This document shows positions 42,287 through 51,135 of a DNA stretch of 64,000 nt, piece after piece. A program made the translations under genes and the position numbers. Source of the DNA: Lewinella sp. 4G2 (GTDB lineage Bacteria; Bacteroidota; Bacteroidia; Chitinophagales; Saprospiraceae). Within the stretch, counting starts at the first letter, position 1, and each line of letters opens with the position of its first letter. The DNA is taken from positions 2,728,001 to 2,792,000 of the forward strand of contig NZ_LVWJ02000014.1 of assembly GCF_001625015.1 (NCBI RefSeq). The letters are read 5' to 3'. Below the pieces are notes generated by a model. It saw only the letters and a program-made list of their open reading frames with translations, had not been told where the DNA came from and searched no databases.

Positions 42287-43144
42287 ATGAAAACTGCCTC
42301 CCCCGTAATGATGGCCCTGCTTGCCCTCCTCCTTTGCACCTGCGACAGCGCCCAGACCGGCGTAGCGGAAGAGCCAGCGGAGAGCCCGGAAGTAGTTTCC
42401 GAAGCCCAACGGCGGGTGAATGAGGCGTCGAACATCGCCCTGGTCGATTCGCCCAATCCTGCAGCTCCAGGATTTAATGTAGCGGGTTCAGACGCTAAGG
42501 CCATTCGGGTGGTAGATAGCCTCGTAAAGTACCACGGGGGACGGGCGGCCTACGATGCGGCGCGCTACTTCCGGTGGAATTTTTTCGGCGCCAGGACACT
42601 GAGTTGGGATAAACTGGAGAAACTGGCGCGGATCAACGTGCCAGAGCAAAATACCGTGTACCTGCTGAACTACGGAACCACGCCACTGAGTGGCCGCATC
42701 CGCGTAAAGGGTGACGAAGTGACGGACCCCGACGCGCTCGCCGAAGGGCTGAAAAAGGCCCACTCGATGCTCATCAACGATAGCTACTGGCTCGTGCACC
42801 AGTTCAAATTAAAGGACGACGGCGTAACACTGAAGGCCGCCGAAGACGTGCGGACCGACCCACTGGCCACCCGTCCTTCGTTCGTGATTGACCAGACCTT
42901 TGATGGGGTGGGGGAGACGCCTGGCAACCGGTACCGGTTGTACATCGACAAGGTAACCTACCGCATTAACACCTGGCAATTTTTCCGGAATGCGGACGAC
43001 GAGGAACCCGCTATGCAAACTCCGTGGAATGGCTACGTGCCGCACAATGGACTCTTACTTTCGGGTGACCGCGGCGGCCGCTTTCAGCTGACGGACATTG
43101 GTGTCCCAAAGTTGATCCGAGAACGGGAATTCAAGGAATTTTAG
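42287..43144 (+). CDS. Putative lipoprotein, 285 residues (Bacteroidota conserved type)
   Basis: MKTASPVMMALLALLLCTC is a lipoprotein-like signal, although the -1 residue before the second Cys is Thr. Conserved-looking elements are VRVVDSLVKYHGGRAAYDAARY (seen as VDSLVKYHGGRAAYD), FRWNFFGARTLSWDK, RIRVKGDEVTDPD, DSYWLVHQFKLKDDGV and YRLYIDKVTYRINTW. These recall conserved Bacteroidota beta-barrel-like or LolA-type lipid carriers (open-barrel strands), but no firm family assignment. The start at 42287 fits the signal peptide. An 18-bp repeat copy encodes CTCDSA at the lipobox. It probably shares a transcript with the upstream gene. Confidence 0.7.
   Translation: MKTASPVMMALLALLLCTCDSAQTGVAEEPAESPEVVSEAQRRVNEASNIALVDSPNPAAPGFNVAGSDAKAIRVVDSLVKYHGGRAAYDAARYFRWNFFGARTLSWDKLEKLARINVPEQNTVYLLNYGTTPLSGRIRVKGDEVTDPDALAEGLKKAHSMLINDSYWLVHQFKLKDDGVTLKAAEDVRTDPLATRPSFVIDQTFDGVGETPGNRYRLYIDKVTYRINTWQFFRNADDEEPAMQTPWNGYVPHNGLLLSGDRGGRFQLTDIGVPKLIREREFKEF
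42336..42353 (-). repeat. Dispersed 18-bp repeat at the lipobox of the lipoprotein gene
   Basis: Reads GCACCTGCGACAGCGCCC on the + strand, in the frame that gives CTCDSAQ. Confidence 0.6.
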
Positions 43145-43149
43145 GCAGG

Positions 43150-45810
43150 TTAGAAACCGATGCGCTTACGCTGGATAGAAAGCTCCTTTGTATCCAGTTT
43201 GAGGTGGTCAACGTCGGCCAACTCTACGAGGATATTGGGCTGATCGGTAGTCTCCGTACTACCGGCGTGGCGTAAGTCGTAACGGTGTAAAATGTCCCCC
43301 ACCAGTTTACGGACGGTGCGAGCGTTGCCAAAGTAGCTATCGCGGTACTTATGGAGGAAGCGTAGGTAGGCCGCGAAATGCTTGCCGGCTGCTTCGTCCA
43401 GGTATGCCTCCTTTTCAGCAAATAGGCTGACGCCAATCTCGTACAGTTCTTCCGGTGAATAATCCTCGAAGCGCAGCACTTTGTCGAAGCGACTATCCAA
43501 ACCAGGGTTAGCCTTCAGGAAGGTATCCATGTTATCGGGGTAGCCCGCTACGCAAACGAAGAATTCGCCGCGTTTATCCTCCATGCGTTTAAGGAGGGTT
43601 TGAATGGCTTCTCCGCCAAAATCTCCGCGTTCGGTGCCTTTCTGGGTGAGGCTGTACGCTTCGTCGATGAACAGGACGCCACCGATGGCTTCTTCGATCT
43701 TTTTCGCCGTTTTTTCTGCGGTTTGGCCGACGTAGCCGGCGACCAATCCCTGTCGGTCAGTTTCCACGATGTGGCCCCTTTCCAGAATGCCCAGGGCGTT
43801 GTACAATTTAGCGAGGATGCGGGCGACGGTGGTCTTACCAGTCCCCGGGTTACCGATCAGGACAGTATGAAGGTGGAAGGTGTTCAGGACGTCGCGACCA
43901 ATGCGGCGGTAATAGCTGACGAGGCTGACGAGTTCGCGCAGTTGGGTTTTGACGTTTTCCATCCCGATGAGCTTATCGAGTTCCGCCAGCGCCTCATCGA
44001 GTAACTGCTGGTTGACGGGGATCGCCGGACGTTCTTTTTTCTGGAGAAGATCGATGCTCTCAACATCCTTTAAAATGACGCTACTCAGCTCTTCCGGAGT
44101 ATAGCCATCGAGGTTGCTTTCCTCGTTTTGCATGAGGCGCAGGGCCAACTGGATCTTGACTTTTTCGATCAAGTCGTGGACGAAGCGGGCGTTGCCGAAG
44201 GTTTTGTCCCGCTCGCGGTACGCCTTAACGATTACTTCCTGGAGCCTGGCCCGGGCTTCGATGTTGAGGGTGATGCCTTGCTGTTCGGCCGCATAATCCG
44301 CAATGGCGTTGAGCTCTTGTGGGATGAAGTCCGCAAAGTCGTAGTGGTGCTTAAATCGGGATTTAAGACCGGCGTTGCTGTTGAGGAAGCGCGTCATCTC
44401 AGCGGGGTAACCGGCGACGATGATGGCGATGTCGCCGTTACCGCTGGACATTTCTTTGACCAAAATTTCGATGACCTCGCGGCCAAAGTCCTTCCCGTCG
44501 TCATTCGTCCTCGCTAGACCGTACGCTTCATCGATAAAAAGGACGCCACCACGAGCCTTGTCAATCACCTCTTTAGTCTTGGGTGCTGTCTGGCCAATGT
44601 ATTCCCCGACGAGATCAACCCGGTCAGCAATCACGGTGTGGCCCTTGCTGAGGAGACCCATGTGGTGGTAAAGCTGGCCGATCATCCGTGCTACGGTGGT
44701 CTTACCGGTACCGGGGTTTCCGCTGAAGACGGCGTGGACGTCGATGCCCTGATCCATCTTAAAGCCCCGCTGCTGGCGAAGTTGGAGGAAGCGGATGTAG
44801 ATGGCGTGCTCCCGTACTTGCCGTTTGACTGCCTGCAGGCCGGTCAGGGCATCCATCCGTTGCATGATGTCGGTGAACGATTCTTCAATGGCGGTCTCCG
44901 GGGCGAGTACTTTGGGGTGCTCTTCGCCCGGAATAAATACGGCTGGGTAACCGGGGACGGCCATGTCTTCATCCACAACGAAGGGAATGCTGACAATGAG
45001 TTTGTCCAGGAAGACCACGTTAGCTGTGTAATTGTCCGACCACCACAAATGGGGATTTGCGGCGCCCCACCCGGCGGTGATAACGATCTCGTCCTGGCTC
45101 TTCTTAATTTGCTGAAGGCGGACGATTTGCCCTTTGAGCTCCCGTGCCTCGTTTTGGAAGCGGGTAAATAACTCAAGGTGCCAGTCGTCTTCAGACTGCA
45201 AGTTGCGGAAGGTCAGTTCCACGTAGATGTAGCGGGTCTCCTTGACGGAGAATTCCTTGAGGTAGACGCGGTCCGCTTCCAGCACATCATCATAGGGCCC
45301 TTCGTAAAGACGAACGGTTTTGAGCTCCAGATATTTTTGGGCGGCGTCCACGTTGAGCCACTCGAGCTCGTTCTCGTCGAGCGCGTCGGACTGGCTTTCG
45401 ATGACGTAAAAGTATTTGGTACCAATCTTCTGGCCGTCCACGTAGGCGTCCCAGTAGTAGGTTCCCTTTTTCCAGAAAGTGCCGGGGCGCTTATTGCCCC
45501 AACCTTCCCGCATGAAGATGAGCTGGTCAAACTTGCTGACCTCCTTCTCAATGCTGAGGTTGCAGATCTCCGTATGGCCCTCGTCTTCCACGAGGAAACA
45601 CTTCAGGTCCACCTTGAGCGACCAGTCGGCCATGTCGAAGGCCTTATTGTACAGGCTGAGTTCCGTGTAGATGTAGGCAGTCTCGAACCGGTCGAAGACC
45701 TGGCGGTATTTCTTGACGTTCTCCCACAAGTATTCCGTGGAGTTATACACCTTCAGTTCTTTAAACTTAAAGGTGCTTTCAGGTGCCTTGATTTCCTGTC
45801 CGCTACGCAT
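43150..45810 (-). CDS. Tandem CbbX/SpoVK-type AAA+ ATPase with a duplicated N-terminal beta domain
   Basis: 886 residues. The N-terminal third holds two similar beta domains (about 10-135 and 150-270), each with a YxE(L)xLYN or YVELTFRN strand and a GWG motif (REGWGNKRPGTFW; TAGWGAANPHLWW). Two AAA+ domains follow, each with Walker A GNPGTGKTTVAR, Walker B GGVLFIDEAY and a CbbX-like GFGN/YFGNAR sensor-2 helix (TFGNARFVHDLIE; YFGNARTVRKLVG). CbbX and SpoVK proteins are remodelling ATPases; tandem forms occur in type VII secretion and Bacteroidota. The client protein is unknown. The first is not a degenerate domain: both keep Walker residues. Promoter-like TACCTTTC lies just upstream (about 45837). 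Confidence 0.9.
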   Translation of the reverse strand: MRSGQEIKAPESTFKFKELKVYNSTEYLWENVKKYRQVFDRFETAYIYTELSLYNKAFDMADWSLKVDLKCFLVEDEGHTEICNLSIEKEVSKFDQLIFMREGWGNKRPGTFWKKGTYYWDAYVDGQKIGTKYFYVIESQSDALDENELEWLNVDAAQKYLELKTVRLYEGPYDDVLEADRVYLKEFSVKETRYIYVELTFRNLQSEDDWHLELFTRFQNEARELKGQIVRLQQIKKSQDEIVITAGWGAANPHLWWSDNYTANVVFLDKLIVSIPFVVDEDMAVPGYPAVFIPGEEHPKVLAPETAIEESFTDIMQRMDALTGLQAVKRQVREHAIYIRFLQLRQQRGFKMDQGIDVHAVFSGNPGTGKTTVARMIGQLYHHMGLLSKGHTVIADRVDLVGEYIGQTAPKTKEVIDKARGGVLFIDEAYGLARTNDDGKDFGREVIEILVKEMSSGNGDIAIIVAGYPAEMTRFLNSNAGLKSRFKHHYDFADFIPQELNAIADYAAEQQGITLNIEARARLQEVIVKAYRERDKTFGNARFVHDLIEKVKIQLALRLMQNEESNLDGYTPEELSSVILKDVESIDLLQKKERPAIPVNQQLLDEALAELDKLIGMENVKTQLRELVSLVSYYRRIGRDVLNTFHLHTVLIGNPGTGKTTVARILAKLYNALGILERGHIVETDRQGLVAGYVGQTAEKTAKKIEEAIGGVLFIDEAYSLTQKGTERGDFGGEAIQTLLKRMEDKRGEFFVCVAGYPDNMDTFLKANPGLDSRFDKVLRFEDYSPEELYEIGVSLFAEKEAYLDEAAGKHFAAYLRFLHKYRDSYFGNARTVRKLVGDILHRYDLRHAGSTETTDQPNILVELADVDHLKLDTKELSIQRKRIGF

Positions 45811-45978
45811 AAGACTGAGGGGTGAAAGAGATTGAAAGGTATGGTGCCGGTACGTACTGTCGTGCCTGGTCGCCTGGCTACCCTACAAATATCGGGTTTA
45901 ATCCATAACAGTGTTTGGACACATAAATGGTCCTAATCTAAGCACGAAAATGCGGGGGGAGGTTCGGTGGTGTGGCAT

Positions 45979-46010
45979 AAAAAAAGGCGCGCCAGGTCAA
46001 GCCCGGCGCA
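45979..46010 (-). terminator. Rho-independent terminator on the minus strand
   Basis: TGCGCCGGG pairs with CCTGGCGCG (two G-U pairs) around CTTGA, followed by CC and seven T. No annotated minus-strand gene ends here, so it implies a short transcript. Confidence 0.8.
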
Positions 46011-46105
46011 CCCCAAAACCACCTATCTAAACTTGGCTGCGGTATGAATTCGCGCCGTGGCCAAGTTCGATGAGTTGCCCTATTAACTAGGATCGGCAAT
46101 TTTGG
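45979..46105 (-). ncRNA. Candidate structured RNA, three stems plus terminator
   Basis: Read on the minus strand: a closing stem CCAAAA (46105-46100) with TTTTGG (46018-46013). Inside it is hairpin TTGC-CCTA/TAGG-GCAA (46099-46075) and hairpin AACTTGGC/GCCAAGTT (46067-46030) with an inner CGG/CCG. A GC-rich terminator follows. The region just upstream (46110-46145) is AT-rich as for a promoter. No convincing protein is encoded here. It lies 169 bp upstream of the AAA+ ATPase start, so it could be a free small RNA or a 5' leader controlling that gene. Confidence 0.45.
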
Positions 46106-46324
46106 TTGCGGATTAGAAAGAAAAAACTTTAAAAAATTTAATTGAATGGAGTGGAAGATGACAAAGGACCAGGTGCAAACGCGATAAGTATTGAAAAGAG
46201 TTGCAGATTTTGGAACTTGCTTGGCATCCGGCATAAGATTCTGCCAACAGGGATTGGCCGCAACTAATCTCCGCTCACAGCCATTAGCTGCGGGAGACTA
46301 TCACTGACACAAACTACTCCTCAA

Positions 46325-46819
46325 ATGAACCAAACTGCTCTGACCGAAATGCGGTGGCGCCGATTCGACGGTCGGAAAATTGAACTACCCATCGTAGATG
46401 CCGTAGCGAAGACACTTGTCCGAGAAAAGGAAGCGGGAAATAAGCTTAAGGTCTGTATCGGTACCGATTCTCAGGTCCGTGGTAAAACGGTGGAGTTTGC
46501 TACCGTCATTGTCTTCCTCCGGGAAAAGAAAGGCGGCTTCATGTTCATCGCCAACTACAAAACGGAGCAACGGATGAGCATCCGGGAACGAATGATATTA
46601 GAAGTCGGCCGTTCCGTTGAAATCGCCTACGCGCTTTGTAACCTGTTGGATGAGCACGGTGTAGCTCTCGAAGTTCACGCAGATATCAATACGGACCCCA
46701 GTTTCGCCTCCAACGCCGCCCTCAAAGAAGCCATGGGCTACATCTTGGGTATGGGCTTCGTCTTTAAGGCTAAGCCGGATGCTTTTGCGAGTTCTGCTTG
46801 TGCGGATAAGGTTTGTTAG
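46325..46819 (+). CDS. YkuK-type RNase H-like protein (DUF458)
   Basis: 164 residues. Key elements are VCIGTDSQVRG (the acidic strand of the RNase H-like fold), FATVIVFLREKKGG, VGRSVEIAYAL, LEVHADINTDPSFASN and MGYILGMGFVFKAKPDAFASS. This is the DUF458/YkuK pattern: a predicted RNase H-fold nuclease, conserved from Bacillus to Bacteroidota, of unproven activity. The ATG at 46325 is the first in frame. The 514-bp stretch upstream (45811-46324) contains the AAA+ leader and the candidate structured RNA. A GTGCT/AGCAC inverted repeat follows the stop. Confidence 0.85.
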   Translation: MNQTALTEMRWRRFDGRKIELPIVDAVAKTLVREKEAGNKLKVCIGTDSQVRGKTVEFATVIVFLREKKGGFMFIANYKTEQRMSIRERMILEVGRSVEIAYALCNLLDEHGVALEVHADINTDPSFASNAALKEAMGYILGMGFVFKAKPDAFASSACADKVC

Positions 46820-46930
46820 TGTTTTGGTGCTTTGGTGCTCGGAATACCGAAGCACTGGGAGTTTGTCTATTTACTTCTGTCTTTTCGATTAGGACCGGGT
46901 TCTCTGAGCGCCCGGGGGTATACAGACTTT

Positions 46931-47059
46931 AGGTCCTCGTGGCGTGGTCAAGCCGCGCGCAGCAAGGGTTGAGCTCCCGCGAGCGTCCGGTACATCGTAG
47001 AATTTCCTAGCCAAGCCGGACGCTCGCGGGACCTCCTGCGTCGGACGCCACGAGGACCT
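46931..47059. repeat. 129-bp palindromic element related to the 21-kb tandem units
   Basis: The outer arms AGGTCCTCGTGGCG / CGCCACGAGGACCT and the inner arms CCCGCGAGCGTCCGG / CCGGACGCTCGCGGG are perfect. The right half (CCTCCTGCGTCGGACGC) matches the 20996-21400 units. It fills most of the gene-free gap 46820-47202 between two convergent genes. Confidence 0.85.
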
Positions 47060-47202
47060 GAAGATTGTGGAAGTATTTAAAAATGTTACCTTCCTTGGAG
47101 ATCCGTGGGACTTACGAAGAATAGCGACTAAGAACAAAGACCACTTTAAGCGCCCGGACCTTGATAGGCACAGTTGAGCGGACATCCTCACACTTAACAC
47201 AC

Positions 47203-48588
47203 CTACTCCTTCTCTCCCACAAACGAAGCCAACGTCCCCTCATTTTCCCGCTCCTCCGGCAGCCGCCGCCATTGCCGTTTCCGGAAGTAGCGCAAAGAGA
47301 TAACCAAAATTACCAACCAGTACACGATCTCCATTCCCCACGCTAATGGCAGGTTACCCCAGGAGCTACGGACGACGATGAAGATCAGGACAACGTACAA
47401 CACCGCTACGGCGCTCTGAATGCGCAGTGCCAGTTTCGTTTCCCCCGCGCCAATGAGCCCGTTGAAGTAAATACTCCCAAAACTGAAACTGGCGAGGATA
47501 CCCCAGAGTACCCAGAAAACAGGGTAGGCGAGGTCGAACAAGTACGCCCGGCCGTCTCCTAACAAAGGGTAGAGCACCAATTTTGGAAAGGCCAGGAGAG
47601 GCAAAATCATCAAGGACGTCACCCCAAAACACATCCACGCAGTTTTCTTGAGGACGATCATCACGTTGTGCCGCTCCCCCCGGCCCACGAAATAGCTCGC
47701 CAGCGTATTGATGCCCGTACAGAAACCCCAAGCCGGAATGGACAGGATGAGGTAAGCAATCCGAACAATGTTGGTCGTGGCCAGCGCCCGCTCCCCAAAG
47801 TTCTCGACCAGGCCAAAGAATACAAAGGCTGACCCTAAACCCACCACCGACATGGCTACGATCGGGACGGACAAAGAGAAGATCTCCCTGATCATGATCG
47901 GGTTGTACTTGGGTAACCGGAAGATGTCGTAGATCCGGTTCTTCTTGTCAAACGCCATGTAGATCAGGAAGACAATTAGGGCGACATACTCCGCAATGGT
48001 ACTGGCCAGCCCGGCACCGGCAATGCCCATCTCCGGGAAGCCGTAGAGCCCGAAGATCAGCGCTCGATCAAGAAAAATATTGGTGGCAGCCAGGATGACG
48101 GTATCCACAACCACAAAGACCGGCCTGGCAATGCCGGTATACAGCGCAATACAAGCTACACCGAGGTAGCTGGCGAAGACGCCCCACTTGCGCATCTCCA
48201 GGTACTCCAGTGCCTTATAAAAAATGACGTCGCTATCCACCAGGCTGGCGAAAAGCCAGTACACCCCGAAAGTCATGAATAGGAACATCACTACGGAGAG
48301 CGCGGCCTCAAAGTAGACGGTGTGATAGAAGACCTTCCCGACTTCGCTGGGCTTCTTCTGGCCCGCTCTTCTAGCAATCAGAATTTGCCCACCCCGGCTA
48401 AAGCCAAAGCCAATTGCGGCTACGATGATGTAGAACGTCGCCACGAACCCAATGGCCGCGAAGTCGTCCTCACTGCGGTAGTACAGAAACACGCTATCCG
48501 TCATCGCCACCACGTTCTGGGCCGCGCTACCGATGATGATCGGCAGCGAAACTTTCCAGATATCGCGGTACGAAGTGGATAATTGCAC
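47203..48588 (-). CDS. MATE-family efflux transporter
   Basis: Multidrug/toxin exporter, Na+ or H+ driven antiporter, of 461 residues with twelve predicted membrane segments. Typical sequence includes VSLPIIIGSAAQNVVAMTDS near the N-terminus, GFGFSRGGQILIARRAGQ, MGIAGAGLASTIAEY, the second-half repeat LSVPIVAMSVVGLGSAFVFF and INTLASYFVGRGERHNV. The length is standard. The start is a GTG at 48588 giving VQLSTSYRDIWKVSLP; TACCTTTA, a near promoter match, lies 10 bp upstream, and no ATG is available before the first helix. The last bases run into the palindromic element gap. The substrate is unknown. Confidence 0.92.
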   Translation of the reverse strand: MQLSTSYRDIWKVSLPIIIGSAAQNVVAMTDSVFLYYRSEDDFAAIGFVATFYIIVAAIGFGFSRGGQILIARRAGQKKPSEVGKVFYHTVYFEAALSVVMFLFMTFGVYWLFASLVDSDVIFYKALEYLEMRKWGVFASYLGVACIALYTGIARPVFVVVDTVILAATNIFLDRALIFGLYGFPEMGIAGAGLASTIAEYVALIVFLIYMAFDKKNRIYDIFRLPKYNPIMIREIFSLSVPIVAMSVVGLGSAFVFFGLVENFGERALATTNIVRIAYLILSIPAWGFCTGINTLASYFVGRGERHNVMIVLKKTAWMCFGVTSLMILPLLAFPKLVLYPLLGDGRAYLFDLAYPVFWVLWGILASFSFGSIYFNGLIGAGETKLALRIQSAVAVLYVVLIFIVVRSSWGNLPLAWGMEIVYWLVILVISLRYFRKRQWRRLPEERENEGTLASFVGEKE

Positions 48589-48669
48589 GGGCTAAAGGTA
48601 GTGGTCCTTACAACGGGCAGCCTGGCTAAACTTTCGGCTTGCCGTTCCCGCAGTTAAAGCCATGATGGC

Positions 48670-49419
48670 CTATTGGCGGATTTGAACATCCTGATTCAGC
48701 TGAGCGGAAATAACCTCAGCGTCCTTACGCAGGTAGTCCAGTAATTCTGCCGCCGCCATTTTGTTGGGGTTAGCCGTCACCACGTAGTAGTTGCCATTCG
48801 GGCTGACGCGGTTCTTTAGCTGCAGGTCCTGCTTACCGTATTTGGTGAGCCAGGCGACTGGGTCGACGAGGGGGCGCAGGTGTACGATGATCTCCTCCCG
48901 CTCTCCATTAGCCGTAGCCGTCCGGCCATCATCCAGGGTGGCAGAACGCTGGCGGTAACCGTCCAAAGCCGACCATTCCTTAAGCTTCTGGGCAACGCTT
49001 CGCAATTCCGGCGAAGTCTCTTCCTTCCAGGTCAGCGTTACCGGGTTCTGAGCACCATCGTACCAGGTTAGGGTCGTGGCGGGCATATCCGGCAACCGGC
49101 TGGGGAAAGTACGTGGGTAGGCCTTAAAGTTGATCTGGCTGATGCTGTCCAAAAAGGAGGTTACCTCCCTTCGGCTAATGCTCTTCTGCCACGTTCCGGG
49201 CTGATCCGTGTACCGCTCACCTTTCCGCACGAGCAGGCCGTTGCTGTAGACGTCAAGGGTAAACACTTCGCACTCTCCGAAGCAAATACCTTCCCCGTAG
49301 CTCAGCCGCAGTAGGGAGGGGTCCGGTTGTTTGACGGTCGTTTCCACGAGGTTAGCGGGGTCGCAACCGGTAAAGTTGGTGAGCAGGGCCACGGCCGCAA
49401 GGAGTAGGAAGCATTTCAT
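48670..49419 (-). CDS. Lipoprotein with DUF6438-like domain
   Basis: 249 residues. The lipoprotein signal is MKCFLLLAAVALLTNFTGC (lipobox FTGC). Then LRLSYGEGICFGECEVFTLDVYSNG, shown in part as GECEVFTLDVYSNG, with LLVRKGERYTDQPGTW matches the cysteine-containing DUF6438 pattern (CxxxCxxFxxxIYxxGxxxxxG). A second, C-terminal region (about 170-245) is different and has NRVSPNGNYYVVTANPNK. The function is unknown. TACATTTA, a near promoter match, lies upstream. It precedes the OmpA gene on the same strand. Confidence 0.75.
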   Translation of the reverse strand: MKCFLLLAAVALLTNFTGCDPANLVETTVKQPDPSLLRLSYGEGICFGECEVFTLDVYSNGLLVRKGERYTDQPGTWQKSISRREVTSFLDSISQINFKAYPRTFPSRLPDMPATTLTWYDGAQNPVTLTWKEETSPELRSVAQKLKEWSALDGYRQRSATLDDGRTATANGEREEIIVHLRPLVDPVAWLTKYGKQDLQLKNRVSPNGNYYVVTANPNKMAAAELLDYLRKDAEVISAQLNQDVQIRQ

Positions 49420-49451
49420 GTTTCATCAAGTCAGTGTGTAAATGTAGGGGG

Positions 49452-50429
49452 CTACTGCCCAACGCCAATCAGAATCTCCACTCGGCGGTTTGCCGCCTGT
49501 CCCTGCGGGGTGGAGCTGGACATAACCGGCACGTAGAATCCCTGGCCACCAGCCGTGACGCGGCCGGGGTTGAGTCCGGCACCAACCATTTGTTGGGTGA
49601 TTAGAATAGCCTTGTCAGTGCTCTCCTCGTAGGCAACCTGCGCGTCCTCGTCGGATCCGTCCGCGTGGCCAATGACAAACACTTCGCTGCTCGGGTATTT
49701 TGCCAGCGTGTAGGCCAGACGGCGCAGCAACAGTTGCCCGTCCGCGCTGAGGACGTATCCGTCCGTGGTTACCAGCCCGTCGGCCAGGGTGACCTTGATG
49801 CGCTCGCTTCCGACGGCGTTGATGGTATAGGACCCCGTCGGTAGATAATTGAGTTGTTGGGCCACTTCGCTCTGCAGGGTATTCAATTTAAGGGAGGCAT
49901 TCTGCTGTCGGTTGAGGTTGGAACTACTACCGGCGGGTGCCACCCGACCGTACCCGCTTGGTTGTCCGGCGGGCGTAATGTCCGTTTCGATGCGGGCGAT
50001 GGCAGCCTCACGCTCTTCCAGGGCCTTTTGCAGTTGCAGTAATTCTACCTCTTTCTTACTGATGGCGTCATTACGCTGCGCCAGGTTACTCTGCAGACCG
50101 GTTACTTCCTGGCCATTGGCCGAAAGCAGTTTCTGGTTATTCTCCAGTAGATCATTGTACCGGTTTACCATGGCTTGGTAACTGTCGTTCAGCGCCATGT
50201 TGGTGGCCTTGACGGAGTTGAGTTCCCGGATAAGACTGGCCTGGTCCAAATTATTTGCGGTAGAAGGCTGGTCGTAAGTTTTCAACGCCTTAACGTCGGC
50301 CAGGCTATCGGCAACGACCGTCTTGTTGCGGTAGTAATTCCGCTCAATCACGAGCGCTTCGTATTGGTCCTTGGGGACGCAGGAGAAAGCAAGGCAGGCC
50401 AGTACGGCAAGTGTCAGGTAACGATTCAC
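49452..50429 (-). CDS. OmpA-family peptidoglycan-associated lipoprotein with coiled coil
   Basis: 325 residues from the GTG at 50429. MNRYLTLAVLACLAFSC is a lipoprotein signal (lipobox AFSC) and is followed by a long coiled coil (about 20-160, Gln/Glu/Asn-rich). The C-terminal OmpA domain has VTLADGLVTTDGYVLS, EVFVIGHADGSDEDAQVAYE, RVTAGGQGFYVPV and RRVEILIG. It should anchor the outer membrane to peptidoglycan. An earlier in-frame TTG (50459) lies inside the promoter TACTTTTG, so GTG was chosen. It is divergent from the cohesin-like gene. Confidence 0.88.
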   Translation of the reverse strand: MNRYLTLAVLACLAFSCVPKDQYEALVIERNYYRNKTVVADSLADVKALKTYDQPSTANNLDQASLIRELNSVKATNMALNDSYQAMVNRYNDLLENNQKLLSANGQEVTGLQSNLAQRNDAISKKEVELLQLQKALEEREAAIARIETDITPAGQPSGYGRVAPAGSSSNLNRQQNASLKLNTLQSEVAQQLNYLPTGSYTINAVGSERIKVTLADGLVTTDGYVLSADGQLLLRRLAYTLAKYPSSEVFVIGHADGSDEDAQVAYEESTDKAILITQQMVGAGLNPGRVTAGGQGFYVPVMSSSTPQGQAANRRVEILIGVGQ

Positions 50430-50456
50430 AGTTTCAATTCTTTTGGTATCTACCCG

Positions 50457-50464
50457 CAAAAGTA
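50457..50464 (-). promoter_or_regulatory. -7 element of the OmpA-family gene
   Basis: TACTTTTG on the minus strand, exact TAnnTTTG, 27 bp before the GTG start. It decides against the upstream TTG start. Confidence 0.6.
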
Positions 50465-50568
50465 GCGTAAAGCGGATGATGTTAGGCAGCCATCAACTAT
50501 CAGGTTACTTCTGCCCGTCCAGCGCTGGGAAATTTATCATCTTTGCGGCACCCAAAACTGACCTTCGT

Positions 50569-51135
50569 ATGAAGTTGCTTCCTTTACTCATCGCTCTATT
50601 CACGTTTGCTGCCTGTGCCGATGCTCAGGTAAAGGCACAGCAGGAAGGGCCGGTCATTGGCGAGGTTGACCACAAGGAAAAACTCCGTCAAGGCCCTGCC
50701 AAACCGGGTAAAGAATACCTCACGTTACGCATTGGAAGCGCAGCAGTAGAGAAGGGGGAGAAGGTCTGCTTACCCATCGAGGCAACCGGGTTTAAGGACC
50801 TAATTGGTTTTCAGTATACCATTCGGTTCGACTCGGCGGCCCTGGATTTTGATCGCGTCCGCTCTTTCAACCTACCCGGTTACCAGGCCAATAGTTTCGG
50901 GACGCGCTTCGCCGACCGCGGCGTCGTCAGTAGCCTCTGGACGGACCTCGCGCTGAAGGGAACCTCCCTGGCGGATAACCACCGCCTGTACGAGATCTGC
51001 TTCACCAACTTGATGGAGGAAGGGGAGACCACCACCGTTGAATTTTCCGACGGACCCACCAGCTTTGAGGTCATCGACAAAGCGATGGCGGAATTACGCT
51101 TCATTTACGCTAATGGTAAGGTCACCTCGAAGTGA
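50569..51135 (+). CDS. Secreted cohesin-like domain protein
   Basis: 188 residues from the ATG at 50569. MKLLPLLIALFTFAACADAQ is a signal peptide or lipoprotein signal. The mature region LRIGSAAVEKGEKVCLPIEATGFKDLIGFQ, shown in part as EKGEKVCLPIEATGF, with YTIRFDSAALDFDRV, SLWTDLALKGTSLADN and LYEICFTNL follows the cohesin beta-sandwich pattern. Such domains bind dockerins or act as plain surface adhesion modules; no dockerin is seen here. CATCTTTG, a near promoter match, lies at 50538-50545. The gene's stop touches the stop of the convergent RlpA gene. Confidence 0.75.
   Translation: MKLLPLLIALFTFAACADAQVKAQQEGPVIGEVDHKEKLRQGPAKPGKEYLTLRIGSAAVEKGEKVCLPIEATGFKDLIGFQYTIRFDSAALDFDRVRSFNLPGYQANSFGTRFADRGVVSSLWTDLALKGTSLADNHRLYEICFTNLMEEGETTTVEFSDGPTSFEVIDKAMAELRFIYANGKVTSK

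Noticed and set aside
45938..46234. 98-codon gene on the minus strand
   Set aside because: Overlaps the terminator and the candidate RNA stems and shows no protein-like composition.
50430..50459. Upstream TTG start of the OmpA-family gene
   Set aside because: Falls inside the promoter element; the GTG at 50429 begins the lipoprotein signal.
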